NCBI GenBank assembly: GCA_020636095.1
Contig: JACJYN010000003.1
Location: forward strand, 744,001 to 808,000
DNA: 64,000 nt
DNA from: Lewinellaceae bacterium
GTDB taxonomy: Bacteria; Bacteroidota; Bacteroidia; Chitinophagales; Saprospiraceae
Reading direction: 5' to 3'
Each line of letters starts with the position of its first letter. The first letter of the stretch is position 1. The notes below the pieces were generated by a model. The model was not told where the DNA came from, did no database searches, and was given only the letters and a program-made list of their open reading frames with translations. This document shows positions 23,765 through 32,864 of this stretch, piece by piece. The translations under genes and the position numbers were made by a program.

Positions 23765-25303
23765 TCACTCAATGACCACCTTACGCACTGCCCTGCCGCC
23801 CGCTGTCTGCACCACCAGGAAGTATACCCCGGGTTCCAGAAGCGAGGTATTGACCAGGATCTGCCTGCCATCGATGCGTTGTTGGAGCATCCTTGCGCCG
23901 ACTGCATTGAATAGCTCAAGTTGCCCCTGAGACGGCTTGTCCATTTGTACCGTCAGGCTGCTGCTGGCCGGGTTGGGGAATAGCCGGAAAAAAGGCTCAT
24001 CGGTACCGGCCTCCGGGGTATGGGCCACCATCTGGTTGATAAAGGTTACTACCGCGGGTTCTCTGAGGTTATACTCCAGCGTATCTCCATTGGAAGACCG
24101 CAGGATAACCCCTCCCAAATCCACGCCAAATTGAGTTTCAGCTTCCACCCGGCCTTCGATAATATCTCCGACAATGATGAAAGAAAAAGAAGCTACGGGC
24201 CCGAACCCGTCGGCATCTTGCCTGTCTTTTCGGCTCAGGGCAAAGTCATAACGGCCTATATTGTAGTCAAACAGGTCTTGCCGGACACTGATTACGTTAT
24301 TGGAATTGCCAAAAAAAGAGTTGTCGTTGTAGTCTGCCGAAACGGAATAGGGAATGGTTAGCCCGAGTGGATAGCTGAGGTAAAAAGCCATGCCATATAA
24401 GCCTTGGATGGGGTCGCCAGGCTCACCAACGTACAGGTGGGCCGTCAACTCGAAGAAGCCGGGGCTGTCTTCTGTGATCAGGATTTCCGTTTCCTCAAAC
24501 TGCAGGTACACCGGCGGCGCATCTTCTGTAGGGCTGGACAGGACAGTGAAGTCCGGGTAATAGTTCATATCGATGGCCTGCACATCCGTATCTTCAATTA
24601 TGCCATTGCCATCACAGTCGAGGTGTTTGAAATTGACCGGGCCTGCCTGGCCGGCCCAGTTGAAGGAGAAATTGGGCGCCCAGGCCATGGGGTTATTGGG
24701 GTCGGGGTAAAAAGGGCGCTCGGGGCCTGTTTGGCCCAGGCCCAGGCCTATGTTCAACAAGTCGTAATTATTGGCGCGAGCATTGCCGTTGGCATCTCCC
24801 GGCCAGACACAGTCGGTCACATTGCACATTTCATCCGGAGAGCCGGGATATACCTCCAGGCAAAGGGTGTCCGTACAGCCGCCATCTGATTCAATGTACA
24901 AACAAACCGTATTGATGGGCTCGCTGAAAGTGTATACAGCGGTGGTTGCTCCGGGAACAGGTTCAACCAGCTCTCCTGCAAAATTCCAGGTATAGGTAGT
25001 ATAATTGGTGGAGGCATTGTAGAAAAGGAAGGTGTTGACGTCGGCCTGCGTAAACATGAAATTAGCCTCACAGCTTTCCACACAAGGCCCTTTCGTCCAT
25101 TCTGTAAGGCCATACCAACTGGCTGCCTGGCAGGCATTGGTATAGGTGGCGCCGTCGCAACCGCAAACGGGCTCGTACACTCCCGTGCAGGGCATATTTG
25201 TATCGATCAGGGTAGAATCGATGCAATTTCCCTGCGCCTCCAGTAATACGGGCGATACCAGGATCAAAAACACACAGAGCAGGCGATAGAGTTGGTGAGG
25301 CAT
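23765..25303 (-). CDS. Secreted Kazal-like/dockerin-like protein with T9SS type A tail
   Basis: 512 residues. A signal peptide (LLCVFLILVSPVLLEAQ) precedes a Kazal-type inhibitor-like module (about 30-75: CTGVYEPVCGCDGATYTNAC). A PKD-like stretch follows (about 80-155). A dockerin-type Ca2+ repeat (WPGDANGNARANNYDLLNIG, then DCDGNGIIEDTDV) and a cohesin-like beta region (about 265-415) come next. The end is a type A sorting domain (FRLFPNPASSSLTVQMD...GVYFLVVQTAGGRAVRKVVIE). It is exported by T9SS. The Kazal module hints at protease inhibition or simply a disulphide scaffold; this is undecided. Confidence 0.85.
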   Translation of the reverse strand: MPHQLYRLLCVFLILVSPVLLEAQGNCIDSTLIDTNMPCTGVYEPVCGCDGATYTNACQAASWYGLTEWTKGPCVESCEANFMFTQADVNTFLFYNASTNYTTYTWNFAGELVEPVPGATTAVYTFSEPINTVCLYIESDGGCTDTLCLEVYPGSPDEMCNVTDCVWPGDANGNARANNYDLLNIGLGLGQTGPERPFYPDPNNPMAWAPNFSFNWAGQAGPVNFKHLDCDGNGIIEDTDVQAIDMNYYPDFTVLSSPTEDAPPVYLQFEETEILITEDSPGFFELTAHLYVGEPGDPIQGLYGMAFYLSYPLGLTIPYSVSADYNDNSFFGNSNNVISVRQDLFDYNIGRYDFALSRKDRQDADGFGPVASFSFIIVGDIIEGRVEAETQFGVDLGGVILRSSNGDTLEYNLREPAVVTFINQMVAHTPEAGTDEPFFRLFPNPASSSLTVQMDKPSQGQLELFNAVGARMLQQRIDGRQILVNTSLLEPGVYFLVVQTAGGRAVRKVVIE

Positions 25304-25334
25304 AATAATTTGAAATTAACGGGTTTTCATGGTA

Positions 25335-25342
25335 TAAATTTG
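25335..25342 (+). promoter_or_regulatory. Possible -7 element for the 25469 gene
   Basis: TAAATTTG matches TAnnTTTG exactly. A TTTG at 25309-25312 lies 22 bp upstream, slightly longer than the usual spacing. It would give a leader of about 120 nt. Confidence 0.4.
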
Positions 25343-25468
25343 CAGTATTATCTTTTTTTTATCAAAAACAAAATCCGGAATTTGTTTTAATAAATTATTG
25401 CATTTAGTTATTTATTAGTACTATGAATCAATACTTTAAGTTGTTATACTTCCTTTAAATGTTTTGAA

Positions 25469-26914
25469 ATGACCGGATCCAAATTGCTTTCTTTGTTGGA
25501 GGGATTTTCCCCGGCGGCACTCAACCGGTTCCACCGCTTTGTCAGCTCGGCCTACTTCAATGAAAATGAAGTGTTGATTGCTCTGTTTGAGTTGATCCAT
25601 CCGCACCTGTCGGGGGAAGACGATGTAGGGGCTCGGAAAGAAGAACAGCTGGACAAAAGAATGGTTTGGAAAAGTTTGTATAAAAACAAACCTTACAATG
25701 ACGCCCATTTGCGGGCGTTGGCCTCTGCCTTGCTCCAGTTGGCGTATCAGTTTTTACACGCGGAATCCTGCAGAGAGGATCCCTTAAAAGAGAAACTGGC
25801 CGTCATGGAACAGCTGAAGAGCCCGGCCATGGACAAACACTTCCGCGGCCTGGCGCGGCAGTTCAACCGCCTTGAACAGGAGGCGCCCGGGGAAGGCAGT
25901 GAAAAGTATTATCAATCCTATCTGTTTCACCGCCTGCACCATCAGCAAGTTGAAGAACGAGGAGAACGGCAGAAGGATTTCGGCCTTCTGGAAGCCGCCG
26001 ACCACTTTCTGGATGCCTATTACTTCCTCGAGAAGCTCAGGCATTACTGTGATGCATTAGGATATCAGAGTTTTCTCTCCCGCCAGCCCGATATTGGGTT
26101 GCCCACCGGGTTCTGGGCGTTTCTCGGTAGTTCTTCCTTATTGGATTTTCCATTGATCAGAGCTTACTATCTGGTTGCTCAAATGTTGGGGCAGCCGGAA
26201 AAGGAGGAATATTTTGAGCGGCTGAAGGGCCTGCTGTTCGACAATTACCGGCATTTTGCGGAAGACGATAGCCTCACCCTTTGGATACACCTGATCAATT
26301 ATTGCATCCACAAAAAGATTAACACCGGCCGCTCGGATTTCTACCCGGCGCTCTTCGAGGTTTATCAAAAAGCTATTGAAACGGGATTGTTGTTGCAAAA
26401 CGGGATGCTACAACCCCAGCATTACAAAAATATCATAACCATCGGCCTGCATGTCAAAGCCTTTGAATGGGTGGAACATTTTATCAGGGAGTACACGCAA
26501 ATGTTACCGGAAGGCAACCAGGAAAATGCGCTCACCTACAACCTGGCCAAAGTCTATTTTTTTCAACAGGAATACGAGAAAGTGATCGAAAAACTGAGAA
26601 AGGTAGAATATGAGGACCAGGTATACGCCCTGGGCAGTAAATTGATGTTGCTTCGTACTTATTTCGAACTGGAAGAATTTCTGGCGTTGGACTCTCTGGT
26701 GGAGAGCTTTCGCATTTACCTGCGCCGAAAAAAGGACATTTCCCGCGATGTCCGGCAACAGTATATGAATGTCCTGCGGTTCGTCCGCAAACTATCCCGG
26801 TTGGATCCCAATGACAAAGCCGCCATCAGCAAAGTGAAAAAGGAGGTGATGGAATGCAATGCCCTGGCGGCTAAGCAGTGGGTGTTGGAGAAGGTGGCGG
26901 AGTTGGAAGGGTAG
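25469..26914 (+). CDS. Large helical protein of unknown function
   Basis: 481 residues, no signal peptide or membrane helix, almost wholly alpha-helical in character. Helix pairs such as NALTYNLAKVYFFQQEYEKV and GSKLMLLRTYFELEEFLALD resemble TPR-like solenoids in the last third; the first third (LLSLLEGFSPAALNRFHRFV) is a compact helical domain. I do not recognise a named family. It stands alone between divergent and same-strand unrelated genes, so context gives no function. Cytoplasmic scaffold or interaction protein is the most that can be inferred. Confidence 0.75.
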   Translation: MTGSKLLSLLEGFSPAALNRFHRFVSSAYFNENEVLIALFELIHPHLSGEDDVGARKEEQLDKRMVWKSLYKNKPYNDAHLRALASALLQLAYQFLHAESCREDPLKEKLAVMEQLKSPAMDKHFRGLARQFNRLEQEAPGEGSEKYYQSYLFHRLHHQQVEERGERQKDFGLLEAADHFLDAYYFLEKLRHYCDALGYQSFLSRQPDIGLPTGFWAFLGSSSLLDFPLIRAYYLVAQMLGQPEKEEYFERLKGLLFDNYRHFAEDDSLTLWIHLINYCIHKKINTGRSDFYPALFEVYQKAIETGLLLQNGMLQPQHYKNIITIGLHVKAFEWVEHFIREYTQMLPEGNQENALTYNLAKVYFFQQEYEKVIEKLRKVEYEDQVYALGSKLMLLRTYFELEEFLALDSLVESFRIYLRRKKDISRDVRQQYMNVLRFVRKLSRLDPNDKAAISKVKKEVMECNALAAKQWVLEKVAELEG

Positions 26915-26919
26915 GAAGA

Positions 26920-27000
26920 GGGAAGGGGAAGTCGGAAGTCGGAAGTCGGAAGTCGGAAGGCGGAAGGGGGAAATCGGAAGTCGGAAGGGGGAAGGGGGAA
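26920..27000. repeat. Purine-rich GGAAGTC/GGAAGGG repeat tract
   Basis: The words CGGAAGT and GGAAGGGG recur about ten times on the plus strand after the 481-residue protein's stop, with near-pure purine composition. The same GTCGGAAG vocabulary recurs at 23640-23670, 44268-44300 and 52170-52195. Confidence 0.7.
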
Positions 27001-27034
27001 GGCCCTTTCGGTGAAAAAAGCTAACTTTGGCGTC

Positions 27035-27604
27035 ATGGGAAGTAAGATTAAAATCGTACCCTACGACCCGGGTTGGGCAGAAGCCTTTGAACGGGAATAC
27101 CGGCAGTTGGAGGCCCGGCTGGCGCCAGTGCTGGTGAGCGTGGAGCACATAGGCAGTACGGCGGTCGAAGGGCTGGGGAGCAAGCCTATCATTGATATAT
27201 TGATAGGAATTGACGGACAGGAGGCCCTTAACTCGGTAGCAGCGCCGCTTCTGGATATGGGCTATTGTTATTATCCCTGTTATGAGGTGAAGATTCCGGA
27301 ACGCCGATTTTTTGCCCGCCTGCCTGCATTACAGCGACAGGTCTTTGAGGATGTCGGCCAGATTCCTGCTCACGATGCATTTCCGCACACGCACCACCTC
27401 CATGTTGTCGCCTACGGATCTCCTTTCTGGAAACGCCACCTCGCCTTTCGCGACTACCTGCGGACCCACTCCATGGCGCGCGACGCCTACCACCGAATGA
27501 AGGTGAAACTAGCCAACGGCACCTGGGAGAGCAGCGATGATTATGCGGAGGCTAAGACGGGTTTTATTCGGAGTATTGAGCGTTTGATGGAGTTGGGGAG
27601 GTGA
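27035..27604 (+). CDS. GrpB/UPF0157-family nucleotidyltransferase-like protein
   Basis: 189 residues with the family core IVPYDPGWAEAFEREYRQLE, VEHIGSTAVEGLGSKPIIDI and HTHHLHVVAYGSPFWKRHLAF. The GST and PIID pieces form a nucleotidyltransferase-like active site in this superfamily, but no reaction is established. ATG 27035 is chosen because it starts the conserved KIKIVPYDPGW; an earlier GTG would only add eight weak residues. It is convergent with lpdA. Confidence 0.88.
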   Translation: MGSKIKIVPYDPGWAEAFEREYRQLEARLAPVLVSVEHIGSTAVEGLGSKPIIDILIGIDGQEALNSVAAPLLDMGYCYYPCYEVKIPERRFFARLPALQRQVFEDVGQIPAHDAFPHTHHLHVVAYGSPFWKRHLAFRDYLRTHSMARDAYHRMKVKLANGTWESSDDYAEAKTGFIRSIERLMELGR

Positions 27605-27614
27605 TCCCCATCCC

Positions 27615-29018
27615 CTACATATGAATCGCCCGGTCCCCCGTTGCGGCCAGGGCCGCCTCCTTAAAAGCTTCCGTGTAGGTCGGGTGAGCGTGGCTCATCC
27701 GGGCGGCGTCTTCGGCTGAGGCCCGGAATTCCATGAGGGCCACTGCCTCGGCGATGATATCGGCAGTACGTGGGCCGACCATGTGGACGCCCAGTATTTC
27801 ATCCGTTTCTTTATGAGACAGGACTTTGATCATGCCTTCCGTATCCATGCTGGCGCGGGCGCGCCCCAGGGCCTTGAAGGGAAATTTCCCCGACTTGTAC
27901 GGGATGCCCGCCTCTTTCAGCTGTTCTTCGGTTTGGCCAACGCCGGCCACTTCCGGCCAGGTGTAGACCACGCCTGGGATGAGGTTGTAGTCGATGTGTG
28001 GTTTTTGGCCGGCGATCACTTCGGCAGCAAAAACGCCTTCTTCTTCGGCTTTGTGGGCCAGCATAGCGCCGCGGATGACATCTCCGATTGCGTAGATATG
28101 CGCTACATTGGTCTGTAGTTTATCATTGACCAGAATCCGGCCTTTTTCGTCTACTTCGACACCAGCTTTGTCCAGCCCTAAGTTGGCTGTGTAAGGGCGG
28201 CGGCCAATGGAAACGAGGCAATACTCGGCATTGATCGTGAAATCCTCTTCCGCATCGCGTTTTTGCACCGTTACGGTGACGCTTTTCTTATTGACCTTCA
28301 CATTGGTCACGGCATGGCGAAGGTGGAACTTCATACCGATCTTTTTCAGGGCGCGCATTAGTTCCTTACTGCAATCGCCGTCCATGGTTGGGATGATGCG
28401 GTCGAGGAATTCCACGACCTCTACTTCCGTACCCAGGCGGGCGAAGACAGAGCCTAGCTCCAGGCCGATTACGCCCCCGCCCACGATGACCATACTTTTG
28501 GGCACTGCATCGATATTGAGGGCTTCGGTAGAAGTGATGACCCGCTCCTTATCGTAATTGAAGTTATCGGGCACGATGGGTTTGGAGCCGGTGGCGATGA
28601 TCACCTTATCCGCCTCTATTTCTTCCTTCGAACCATCTTCCTTGGCGATGCTTATCTTATGAGCATCGACGAAGGTTCCGTGGCCGTGGAATACGTCGAT
28701 CTTATTTTTTTTCATCAGGAAGTTGAGCCCGCCGACGGTCTGATCGACTACTTCATTCTTCCGCTTGATCATCTGAGGCATATTGACCTTCAGGTTTTGC
28801 AGCTCGATACCGTGCGTTTCAAATTTCTCCCTGGCGTTGTGGTAATGCTCGGAGGAATCCAGTAAGGCTTTGGAAGGTATGCAGCCTACATTGAGGCAGG
28901 TGCCGCCCAGTGTATTATACCGTTCGATGATAGCGGTTTTCATGCCGAGCTGTGCCGCCCGGATAGCGGCTACATAGCCTCCGGGGCCGGAACCAATAAC
29001 GGTAAGGTCGTATTTCAT
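27615..29018 (-). CDS. lpdA: Dihydrolipoyl dehydrogenase
   Basis: 467 residues, full length. FAD-binding GSGPGGYVAAIRAAQLG, redox disulphide GGTCLNVGCIPSKALL, NAD-binding VGGGVIGLELGSVFARLG, second FAD motif HIYAIGDVIRGAMLAHKAEE, and the catalytic His-Glu pair in HAHPTYTEAFKEAA are all present. It is the E3 component of 2-oxo-acid dehydrogenase complexes (pyruvate, 2-oxoglutarate, branched-chain) and of glycine cleavage. No E1 or E2 gene is adjacent, so it may be shared between complexes. ricT is immediately upstream (12 bp). Confidence 0.96.
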   Translation of the reverse strand: MKYDLTVIGSGPGGYVAAIRAAQLGMKTAIIERYNTLGGTCLNVGCIPSKALLDSSEHYHNAREKFETHGIELQNLKVNMPQMIKRKNEVVDQTVGGLNFLMKKNKIDVFHGHGTFVDAHKISIAKEDGSKEEIEADKVIIATGSKPIVPDNFNYDKERVITSTEALNIDAVPKSMVIVGGGVIGLELGSVFARLGTEVEVVEFLDRIIPTMDGDCSKELMRALKKIGMKFHLRHAVTNVKVNKKSVTVTVQKRDAEEDFTINAEYCLVSIGRRPYTANLGLDKAGVEVDEKGRILVNDKLQTNVAHIYAIGDVIRGAMLAHKAEEEGVFAAEVIAGQKPHIDYNLIPGVVYTWPEVAGVGQTEEQLKEAGIPYKSGKFPFKALGRARASMDTEGMIKVLSHKETDEILGVHMVGPRTADIIAEAVALMEFRASAEDAARMSHAHPTYTEAFKEAALAATGDRAIHM

Positions 29019-29030
29019 CGTAATTTCCCT

Positions 29031-30341
29031 TTAATTTTTTTGGTTATTGTTATTGTTTCCGCCTTTCTTTCTATTACCCCGTCGGCGGGAACGATTGTCG
29101 CGGCTCCGGTTGTCCTGCCCGCTTTTGTTAGCAGGTTTTGGCCCTTCGGCGCCTCCTTTGGGCTTGTTGCTTTGGGCCTTAGGGGAGGCTTTCTTATTAC
29201 CTCCGCCTTTTCTGCGGTTTTTCCGGCGCTTGCCGCGGCGCTTTTCTTCTTCGGGCAGTTCAACCGCGCCGGTAACATCCTCAAAGTCCATCTCTACTTC
29301 GTTATCATCCGATTCAATAATGGATTGCAAGCTGACCAGATCGGCAGGTTTTTCCCCTTTGCGGTTCATCTCACGAATTTGTTGGGCGCGGCTGGCTTCA
29401 ATCGCATACAACTTACCCCTTCCATTTTCGTGTTCATACCCGTAAAACATCAGGCCCTTAAAGATGTCCGTTTTGACCAGGACTGCATTACCTGCTTCCG
29501 TTTGCAGCTTTTCAGCATGCTTTGGGAACCGGTCCAGCGCATCGAGGTACGTATCGAGCTCGTAGTTGAGGCAGCACTTTAACCGGCCGCACATGCCGGA
29601 AAGTTTCGATTGATTGATGGCCAGGTTTTGATACCGGGCGGCGGCAGTGGTGACCGATTTGAAATCGGTCAGCCAGGTGGAGCAGCACAGCTCGCGGCCG
29701 CAGGAGCCCAGGCCACCAATGCGGGCGGATTCCTGCCGGGCGCCGATTTGCCGCATTTCTATTTTTACGCGAAACTCTTTGGCGAAATGCCGGATGAGCT
29801 CCCGAAAGTCCACGCGTCCGTCGGCGGTGTAATAGAAGGTGGCTTTGCGTTTATCCCCCTGAAACTCCACGTCACCGATCTTCATGTCCAGCCCCAATGT
29901 ACGGGCAATGGCCCGGGCGCGGATCATGGTCGGCAATTCGAGTTTACGGGCTTCGTCCAGCCGTTCCAGGTCCCGCTCATTGGCAACGCGGATAACGTTG
30001 TGCAGCACCTCATCTTCATCGGCCTTTTTCTTGCGCATTTGCAGGCGCACCAGTTCTCCGGAGAGGGATACGCGGCCCAGGTCCAGCCCGTTGCCGGTTT
30101 CGACGACAACCATGTCGCCGGTTTCGGCGCGGGTGAAGGGCTGATTGCGGTGGAAACTCTTCCGGGCTCCGTTCTTGAAACTGACTTCCACTATATCAAA
30201 AGGTTCAACGTCTTCAATGTCTAAGGACGATAGCCAGTCATATGTATTCAAACGGTTACAACCGCCGGTAGCACAGCCGCCATTGCTTTGGCAACCGTTG
30301 GGTGAGCCATTACTGCTCACAGAACATCCTGTACATCCCAT
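29031..30341 (-). CDS. ricT: PSP1-domain protein (RicT/YaaT family)
   Basis: 436 residues. A Cys-rich N-terminus (GCTGCSV, CQSNGGCATGGCN) is followed by the PSP1 domain (about 45-290) with GSCGRELCCSTWL and LSGMCGRLKCCLNYE. The C-terminal ~90 residues are low-complexity Lys/Arg/Asn/Gly and may bind RNA. In Bacillus the RicT complex carries iron-sulphur clusters and guides RNase Y processing; the role in Bacteroidota is not settled. In Bacteroidota it commonly sits next to holB, as here (holB is 53 bp upstream), which supports the call. Confidence 0.85.
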   Translation of the reverse strand: MGCTGCSVSSNGSPNGCQSNGGCATGGCNRLNTYDWLSSLDIEDVEPFDIVEVSFKNGARKSFHRNQPFTRAETGDMVVVETGNGLDLGRVSLSGELVRLQMRKKKADEDEVLHNVIRVANERDLERLDEARKLELPTMIRARAIARTLGLDMKIGDVEFQGDKRKATFYYTADGRVDFRELIRHFAKEFRVKIEMRQIGARQESARIGGLGSCGRELCCSTWLTDFKSVTTAAARYQNLAINQSKLSGMCGRLKCCLNYELDTYLDALDRFPKHAEKLQTEAGNAVLVKTDIFKGLMFYGYEHENGRGKLYAIEASRAQQIREMNRKGEKPADLVSLQSIIESDDNEVEMDFEDVTGAVELPEEEKRRGKRRKNRRKGGGNKKASPKAQSNKPKGGAEGPKPANKSGQDNRSRDNRSRRRGNRKKGGNNNNNQKN

Positions 30342-30394
30342 ATTTCAATTCATTTATGTTAGATGCGGAAGCTGTAGCCCTGCGCTTTTCAGTG

Positions 30395-31546
30395 CTAGAG
30401 GACATTGGCGGCCTTGAGGCCGGCGTAAGCTTCCTGCAGTTTTCGTTTCATAATTTTGTGCATCTGGATCGAGGCGTCGAGGAACAATACCTTGGGGTTG
30501 GCGTTCCGTTCTACCGCGTAGCTGCAGTCGGAGAAGAGCTTTGCCAATTGTTCCACCTGTTCCAGTTCCAGGACGGCCGTCATCTTTTTAGCAGTTTGCA
30601 GTTCTTCGTTCTGAAGGCGGGCCCTGGCCTGGCCGTTACTTACTTTCAGGAGGTTGAATTCCCGAAGGAAATGCAGGGCATACCGCAAAAAGTGCTTTTG
30701 GTTTTCCCTGCCGAGCTTGGCGAAGGAATCCACCCAATTTACCAGGTCAATAGGGTTGCCTTTGTAGCAATGCCTCATCCATTCCAGGAAGAGGGAAGCG
30801 TTGTTGTTGCCCTGCTGGGCCGCCAGTTGCAACGCTTCATTGAAATTGCCGCTGGCCAGGTAGGCTGCCGACAAGGCATCTTCCCGGCTCAGGCCTTTTT
30901 GCCGCATCAGCCCCTCGCAGGTTTCCTCGTCGCTCAGTGCTTTGATATGGACGATCTGGCAGCGCGAGAGAATGGTGTTGAGAATGAGTTCCTGCTCCTC
31001 GGCTACCAGTATGAAGACGGTATTTTCCGGGGGCTCTTCAATGATCTTAAGCAGGCGGTTGCCTTCTTTACGGAGAAACTCCGGCAGCCACATGATCAGG
31101 ATCTTATAGTTGTTCTCGAAAGTCTTCAGGCCGAGCTTTTTAATGATGTTGACGCATTCCTCCTTCGTAATGTTACCTTGTTTGTTTTCAGCGCCAATGC
31201 TTTGCAGCCATTGGTTGACATCGAGGTAGGGATTTTCGCTGATCGCCTGCCGCCAGTTGGCGAGGAAGTGGTCGCTAATGGCTTTGGGCCCAACGGCAGG
31301 GTAGGAGAAATGGAGGTCGGGATGGATGAGCTTCGCGGCTTTATTGCACTGGTTGCATATCCCACAAGCATCGGCTGCACCTGGATTTTCGCAGAGCAGG
31401 TATTGCGCTAAAGCGATGGCAAGAGCTAGCTTCCCGCTGCCCTGCGGGCCGAGAAACAGCAGGGCGTGAGGTAACCTGCCGCCGGAAGCCATTTGCTTCA
31501 GCCGCCCTTTCGCTGATTCCTGCCCGATAACCTCGCTGAATAGCAT
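30395..31546 (-). CDS. holB: DNA polymerase III delta' subunit
   Basis: 383 residues, clamp-loader AAA+ protein. MLFSEVIGQESAKGRLKQM opens the domain; Walker-A-like GPQGSGKLALAIALA; zinc module with CGICNQC; sensor-like ILIMWLPEFLRKEGNRLLKI and EEPPENTVFILVAEE. It loads the beta clamp (dnaN, at 54155) onto DNA with the gamma/tau and delta subunits. It lies upstream of ricT in the same direction. Confidence 0.92.
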   Translation of the reverse strand: MLFSEVIGQESAKGRLKQMASGGRLPHALLFLGPQGSGKLALAIALAQYLLCENPGAADACGICNQCNKAAKLIHPDLHFSYPAVGPKAISDHFLANWRQAISENPYLDVNQWLQSIGAENKQGNITKEECVNIIKKLGLKTFENNYKILIMWLPEFLRKEGNRLLKIIEEPPENTVFILVAEEQELILNTILSRCQIVHIKALSDEETCEGLMRQKGLSREDALSAAYLASGNFNEALQLAAQQGNNNASLFLEWMRHCYKGNPIDLVNWVDSFAKLGRENQKHFLRYALHFLREFNLLKVSNGQARARLQNEELQTAKKMTAVLELEQVEQLAKLFSDCSYAVERNANPKVLFLDASIQMHKIMKRKLQEAYAGLKAANVL

Positions 31547-31623
31547 AGTTCAGGTTTTTCAGACAGCTGAATCGGGTAAATCGAAAAGAAAAGGAAGAAA
31601 ATAGTGAAGTATGAAATCCAGGT

Positions 31624-31655
31624 AATCACTCATTCCTTCAATCACTCATTCCTTC
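31624..31655. repeat. Tandem 16-bp duplication
   Basis: AATCACTCATTCCTTC occurs twice without a gap (31624-31639, 31640-31655), directly after the glutathione peroxidase stop codon region and before holB. It is probably replication slippage. Confidence 0.7.
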
Positions 31656-31658
31656 AAT

Positions 31659-32135
31659 TCAAGGCCCGGCTACCCATTCCATGATCATATCATCGAACGG
31701 GCTTACGCCAGAGGGGAGAGATTTTACGAGTTGTCCTTCTTCATCCAACAGGAATTTATGGAAATTCCATTGCACGGTGCTATCCTGCACCCCATTTAAG
31801 GCCTTATTCATCAGCCATTCATAAATGGGATGAGCTTGTCGTTTGATCCCTACTTTGGCAGCCATAGGGAAACTCACACCGTATTTCATCGTGCAAAATT
31901 CCTCTATTTCCTCGTTGCTTCCCGGTTCCTGCCCGCCAAAATCATTGCAGGGGAAACCAACGATCACTAAGCTATCTTTGAACTCCTCGTAGAGTTCCTG
32001 CATTTGTTGATATTGCGGTGTGTAACCACATTCAGAAGCTACATTGACCACTATTATCTTGCTGCCCATGAAATGGGCGAAATCAATCTCCTCTCCTCGG
32101 ATTCCCTCTACCTTAAATTTATGGATAGAATGCAC
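31659..32135 (-). CDS. Glutathione peroxidase family thiol peroxidase
   Basis: 158 residues. Peroxidatic cysteine in VVNVASECGYTPQYQQMQEL, resolving-type region VGFPCNDFGGQEPGS, and the closing WNFHKFLLDEEGQLV. The Cys (not Sec) form usually uses thioredoxin rather than glutathione. It reduces hydrogen and lipid peroxides. No signal peptide, so cytoplasmic. It is divergent from the queD-like gene. Confidence 0.92.
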   Translation of the reverse strand: MHSIHKFKVEGIRGEEIDFAHFMGSKIIVVNVASECGYTPQYQQMQELYEEFKDSLVIVGFPCNDFGGQEPGSNEEIEEFCTMKYGVSFPMAAKVGIKRQAHPIYEWLMNKALNGVQDSTVQWNFHKFLLDEEGQLVKSLPSGVSPFDDMIMEWVAGP

Positions 32136-32398
32136 ACTATTTACGATTCAGCTATCCGTATAAATATGTCGCGGGTAAAATTAAGGATTTTCTTGGTTAA
32201 ATACCAGTAAGTGCCGCTATGGAAATAAGTAGATGTGGCAAGGTAAAGGAAATACCCTGTCTTTTCAGGCATTATCACCTGTTCTGCCAGGTTTCATACA
32301 GGCGGCTCGAGGTGCGCTAAATGGCGCCTCGACAACTTATGTACCCCGAAATTGTTTGGATAGCGGATTTTCCAGTATATCAAAATCATGCTAAAACA

Positions 32399-32809
32399 AT
32401 GAGAATATCTGCTTTTCGAAAGGCGCACTTCAATGCAGCCCACCGCTTGCACAACCCCAACTGGAGTGAGGAAAAAAACCAGGAGGTTTTTGGCCTGTGC
32501 AATAACCCGAACTACCATGGCCACAATTACGAGCTGGAAGTAAAAGTAACCGGAGAGGTAGACCCCGAGACGGGTTATCTCATCGACCTGAAATACCTCA
32601 AAGACATCATTACTGAGCACGTAGAACACCGCTTCGACCACAAAAACCTCAACCTGGATACAGAGGAATTCCGCGAGCTCAACCCCACTGCCGAACATAT
32701 CTGCTACGTCATTTGGAAAATCCTGGACGAACAACTGGATGATAAATACGAAGTGGCGGTCCGTTTGTATGAGACTCCCCGGAACTATGTAGAATATCCG
32801 GCCGTATAA
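32399..32809 (+). CDS. queD: 6-carboxytetrahydropterin synthase / PTPS family
   Basis: 136 residues from ATG 32399. Zinc-binding His in FNAAHRLHNP and NPNYHGHNYELEVKV, catalytic Cys in GLCNNPNYHGH, LIDLKYLKDII and HRFDHKNLNLD are all present. It converts dihydroneopterin triphosphate to 6-carboxytetrahydropterin (queuosine pathway) or 6-pyruvoyltetrahydropterin (biopterin-type). The CNNPNYHGH form leaves both open; no other queuosine gene is nearby. The stop codon lies inside the 54-bp palindrome at 32803. Confidence 0.88.
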   Translation: MRISAFRKAHFNAAHRLHNPNWSEEKNQEVFGLCNNPNYHGHNYELEVKVTGEVDPETGYLIDLKYLKDIITEHVEHRFDHKNLNLDTEEFRELNPTAEHICYVIWKILDEQLDDKYEVAVRLYETPRNYVEYPAV

Positions 32810-32856
32810 TGACAAAGGCCAGCCTGAATTTTCAGGCTGGCCTTTGTCATTATACG
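32803..32856. terminator. 54-bp perfect palindrome, bidirectional terminator
   Basis: 26-bp arms (32803-32828 and 32831-32856) are exact complements around a 2-base centre. It lies between the convergent queD-like gene and a secreted-protein gene, overlaps the queD stop codon and ends 8 bp before the other stop. Confidence 0.85.
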
Positions 32857-32864
32857 AAAAAAAC

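Noticed and set aside
32308..32336. Hairpin before the queD-like gene as a preQ1-type riboswitch
   Set aside because: Only an imperfect 9-bp stem; no aptamer-like conserved elements could be recognised.
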